This document shows, one piece after another, positions 52,374-52,920 of a DNA stretch of 52,920 nucleotides. Under the pieces are notes generated by a model. The model did not search any database. It was not told where the DNA came from and saw only the letters and a program-made list of their open reading frames with translations. Positions within the stretch are counted from its first letter, which is position 1, and every line of letters begins with the position of its first letter. The translations under genes were made by a program, and so were the position numbers. This stretch comes from Bacillus timonensis (GTDB lineage: Bacteria > Bacillota > Bacilli > Bacillales > Bacillaceae_L): NCBI RefSeq assembly GCF_004799755.1, contig NZ_SLUB01000029.1, positions 1 to 52,920 of the forward strand, written 5' to 3'.

Positions 52374-52744
52374 TCGGACAAAGGAAAGCCAAGACAGCTT
52401 GGTTGTGTCTGAAGTTGAGACATCTTCTGACAAGGGAAAACCAAAACAGCTTGGTTGTGTCCGAAGTCGAGACATCTTCTGACAAAGGAAAGCCAAAACA
52501 GCTCAGTTGTGTCCGAAGTTGTGGCATCTTCTGACATAGGAAAGCCAAAACAGCTTGGTTGTGTCTGAAGTCGAGACATCTTCTGACAAGGGAAAGCCAA
52601 AACAGCTTGGTTGTGTCTGAAGTTGAGACATCTTCGGACAAAGGAAAGCAAAAACATCTCGATTGTGTCTGAAGTCGTGGCATCTTCTGACAAAGGAAAG
52701 CCAAAACAGCTCAGTTGTGTCCGAAGTCGAGACATCTTCAGTCA
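52374..52744. repeat. Second tandem array of 52-bp hairpin units
   Basis: About seven units of 52 bp, same family as 30567-31018 but in the opposite orientation. The unit reads GACAAAGGAAAGCCAAAACA, GCTTGGTTGTG, then TGTCTGAAG-N9-CTTCTGACA. Stem variants (TGTCCGAAG, CTTCGGACA) mostly keep pairing through G-U; loops vary (TCGAGACAT, TTGAGACAT, TCGTGGCAT). Long open frames across it are by-products of stop-free repeats. Confidence 0.9.
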
Positions 52745-52840
52745 AGTCCTAAATTTTGTGTAAAAGTGTCAAACAATGATAATCGACTTATTAAAAAAAT
52801 TTGTATAGTGATCTACAATTATTTCGAATTTACATTGAGG

Positions 52841-52915
52841 GGTGGGCATGATAGCCTGGAGGGCAAGCCAGGTGTTGTTAAACTCCTGGCTTCCTGGCTT
52901 TACATCATGCCCGCC
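52841..52915 (+). promoter_or_regulatory. Long structured hairpin at the right edge
   Basis: GGTGGGCATGAT (52841-52852) pairs with ATCATGCCCGCC (52904-52915); inside, AAGCCAGG pairs with CCTGGCTT, and AGCCTGG with a second CCTGGCT copy with one mismatch. The whole folds into a roughly 75-nt hairpin. GGAGG follows immediately, so it may be a leader structure for a gene beyond the window, or a repeat element. Confidence 0.5.
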
Positions 52916-52920
52916 GGAGG

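Noticed and set aside
52349-52745. Overlapping open frames (80-128 codons) across the array at 52.4-52.7 kb
   Set aside because: Same reason: stop-free repeats, several frames open at once, no start signals.
52841-52915. Integron attC site
   Set aside because: GTTAAAC in the loop resembles a core site, but the complementary core box and any integron integrase or cassette are absent.

Overview
The window looks like chromosome from a low-GC Gram-positive spore-former of the Bacillaceae (a Bacillus/Neobacillus-like genome). The evidence is strong AGGAGG-type ribosome binding sites, Rho-independent terminators after most units, a guanine-class purine riboswitch, CcpA-like cre boxes, an intramembrane-type histidine kinase beside an ABC exporter, a YesMN-type two-component system, YitT and GntR/YtrA-type proteins, and a meso-diaminopimelate dehydrogenase. 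No rRNA, tRNA, CRISPR, phage or transposase gene was seen.

Layout. 0.1-1.5 kb: MscS-type channel. 1.8-6.9 kb: two-component system plus MacB/FtsX-type ABC exporter, all on the minus strand. 7-8.5 kb: purine permease under a guanine riboswitch. 8.5-10.1 kb: autoregulated-looking GntR repressor with a DUF1648 membrane protein. 10.2-11.4 kb: MFS transporter. 12.0-15.2 kb: a complete pqqABCDE operon for pyrroloquinoline quinone, including a 24-codon pqqA. 15.3-16.7 kb: MATE exporter. 16.8-21.2 kb: a lone D-amino-acid-oxidase-like flavoprotein, then a four-gene operon resembling split dye-linked amino-acid (D-hydroxyproline/opine) dehydrogenases. 21.5-26.4 kb: a 3-hydroxybenzoate/gentisate degradation operon with a divergent IclR regulator. 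26.6-30.2 kb: DAP dehydrogenase, an unusual long ATP-sulfurylase-like protein, and stand-alone PurC. 31-37.3 kb: small units (YitT with a triple operator, VOC protein, ECF sigma/anti-sigma pair, DUF1648 protein, methyltransferase). 37.7-42.3 kb: M3 oligopeptidase, a divergent EamA/LysR pair, a YdeI-like protein. 42.4-52.1 kb: a nine-gene carbohydrate operon (ABC importer without ATPase, YesMN-type two-component system, ThuA-like protein, two Gfo/Idh dehydrogenases, TIM-barrel isomerase).

How the genes work together. PqqA is the precursor peptide; PqqD presents it to the radical-SAM enzyme PqqE, and PqqB and PqqC finish the cofactor. No PQQ-dependent dehydrogenase lies in the window, so the user of the cofactor must be elsewhere. 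The gentisate genes form a complete route from 3-hydroxybenzoate to fumarate and pyruvate, with a DinB-fold protein in the maleylpyruvate isomerase position. The 42-52 kb operon couples sugar import to an oxidoreductive, probably 3-keto-type, route rather than to a glycoside hydrolase.

Noncoding structure is unusually rich. There are three intergenic tandem arrays with a 52-bp period (two of them one family, each unit carrying a 9-bp-stem hairpin), one 40-bp array, dispersed GGGACAGG-type repeats (one lodged between a Shine-Dalgarno sequence and its start codon), a triple TGACA-N3-TGTCA operator, and a long hairpin at the right edge just before a GGAGG. All assignments rest on reading the sequence; no database search was run.
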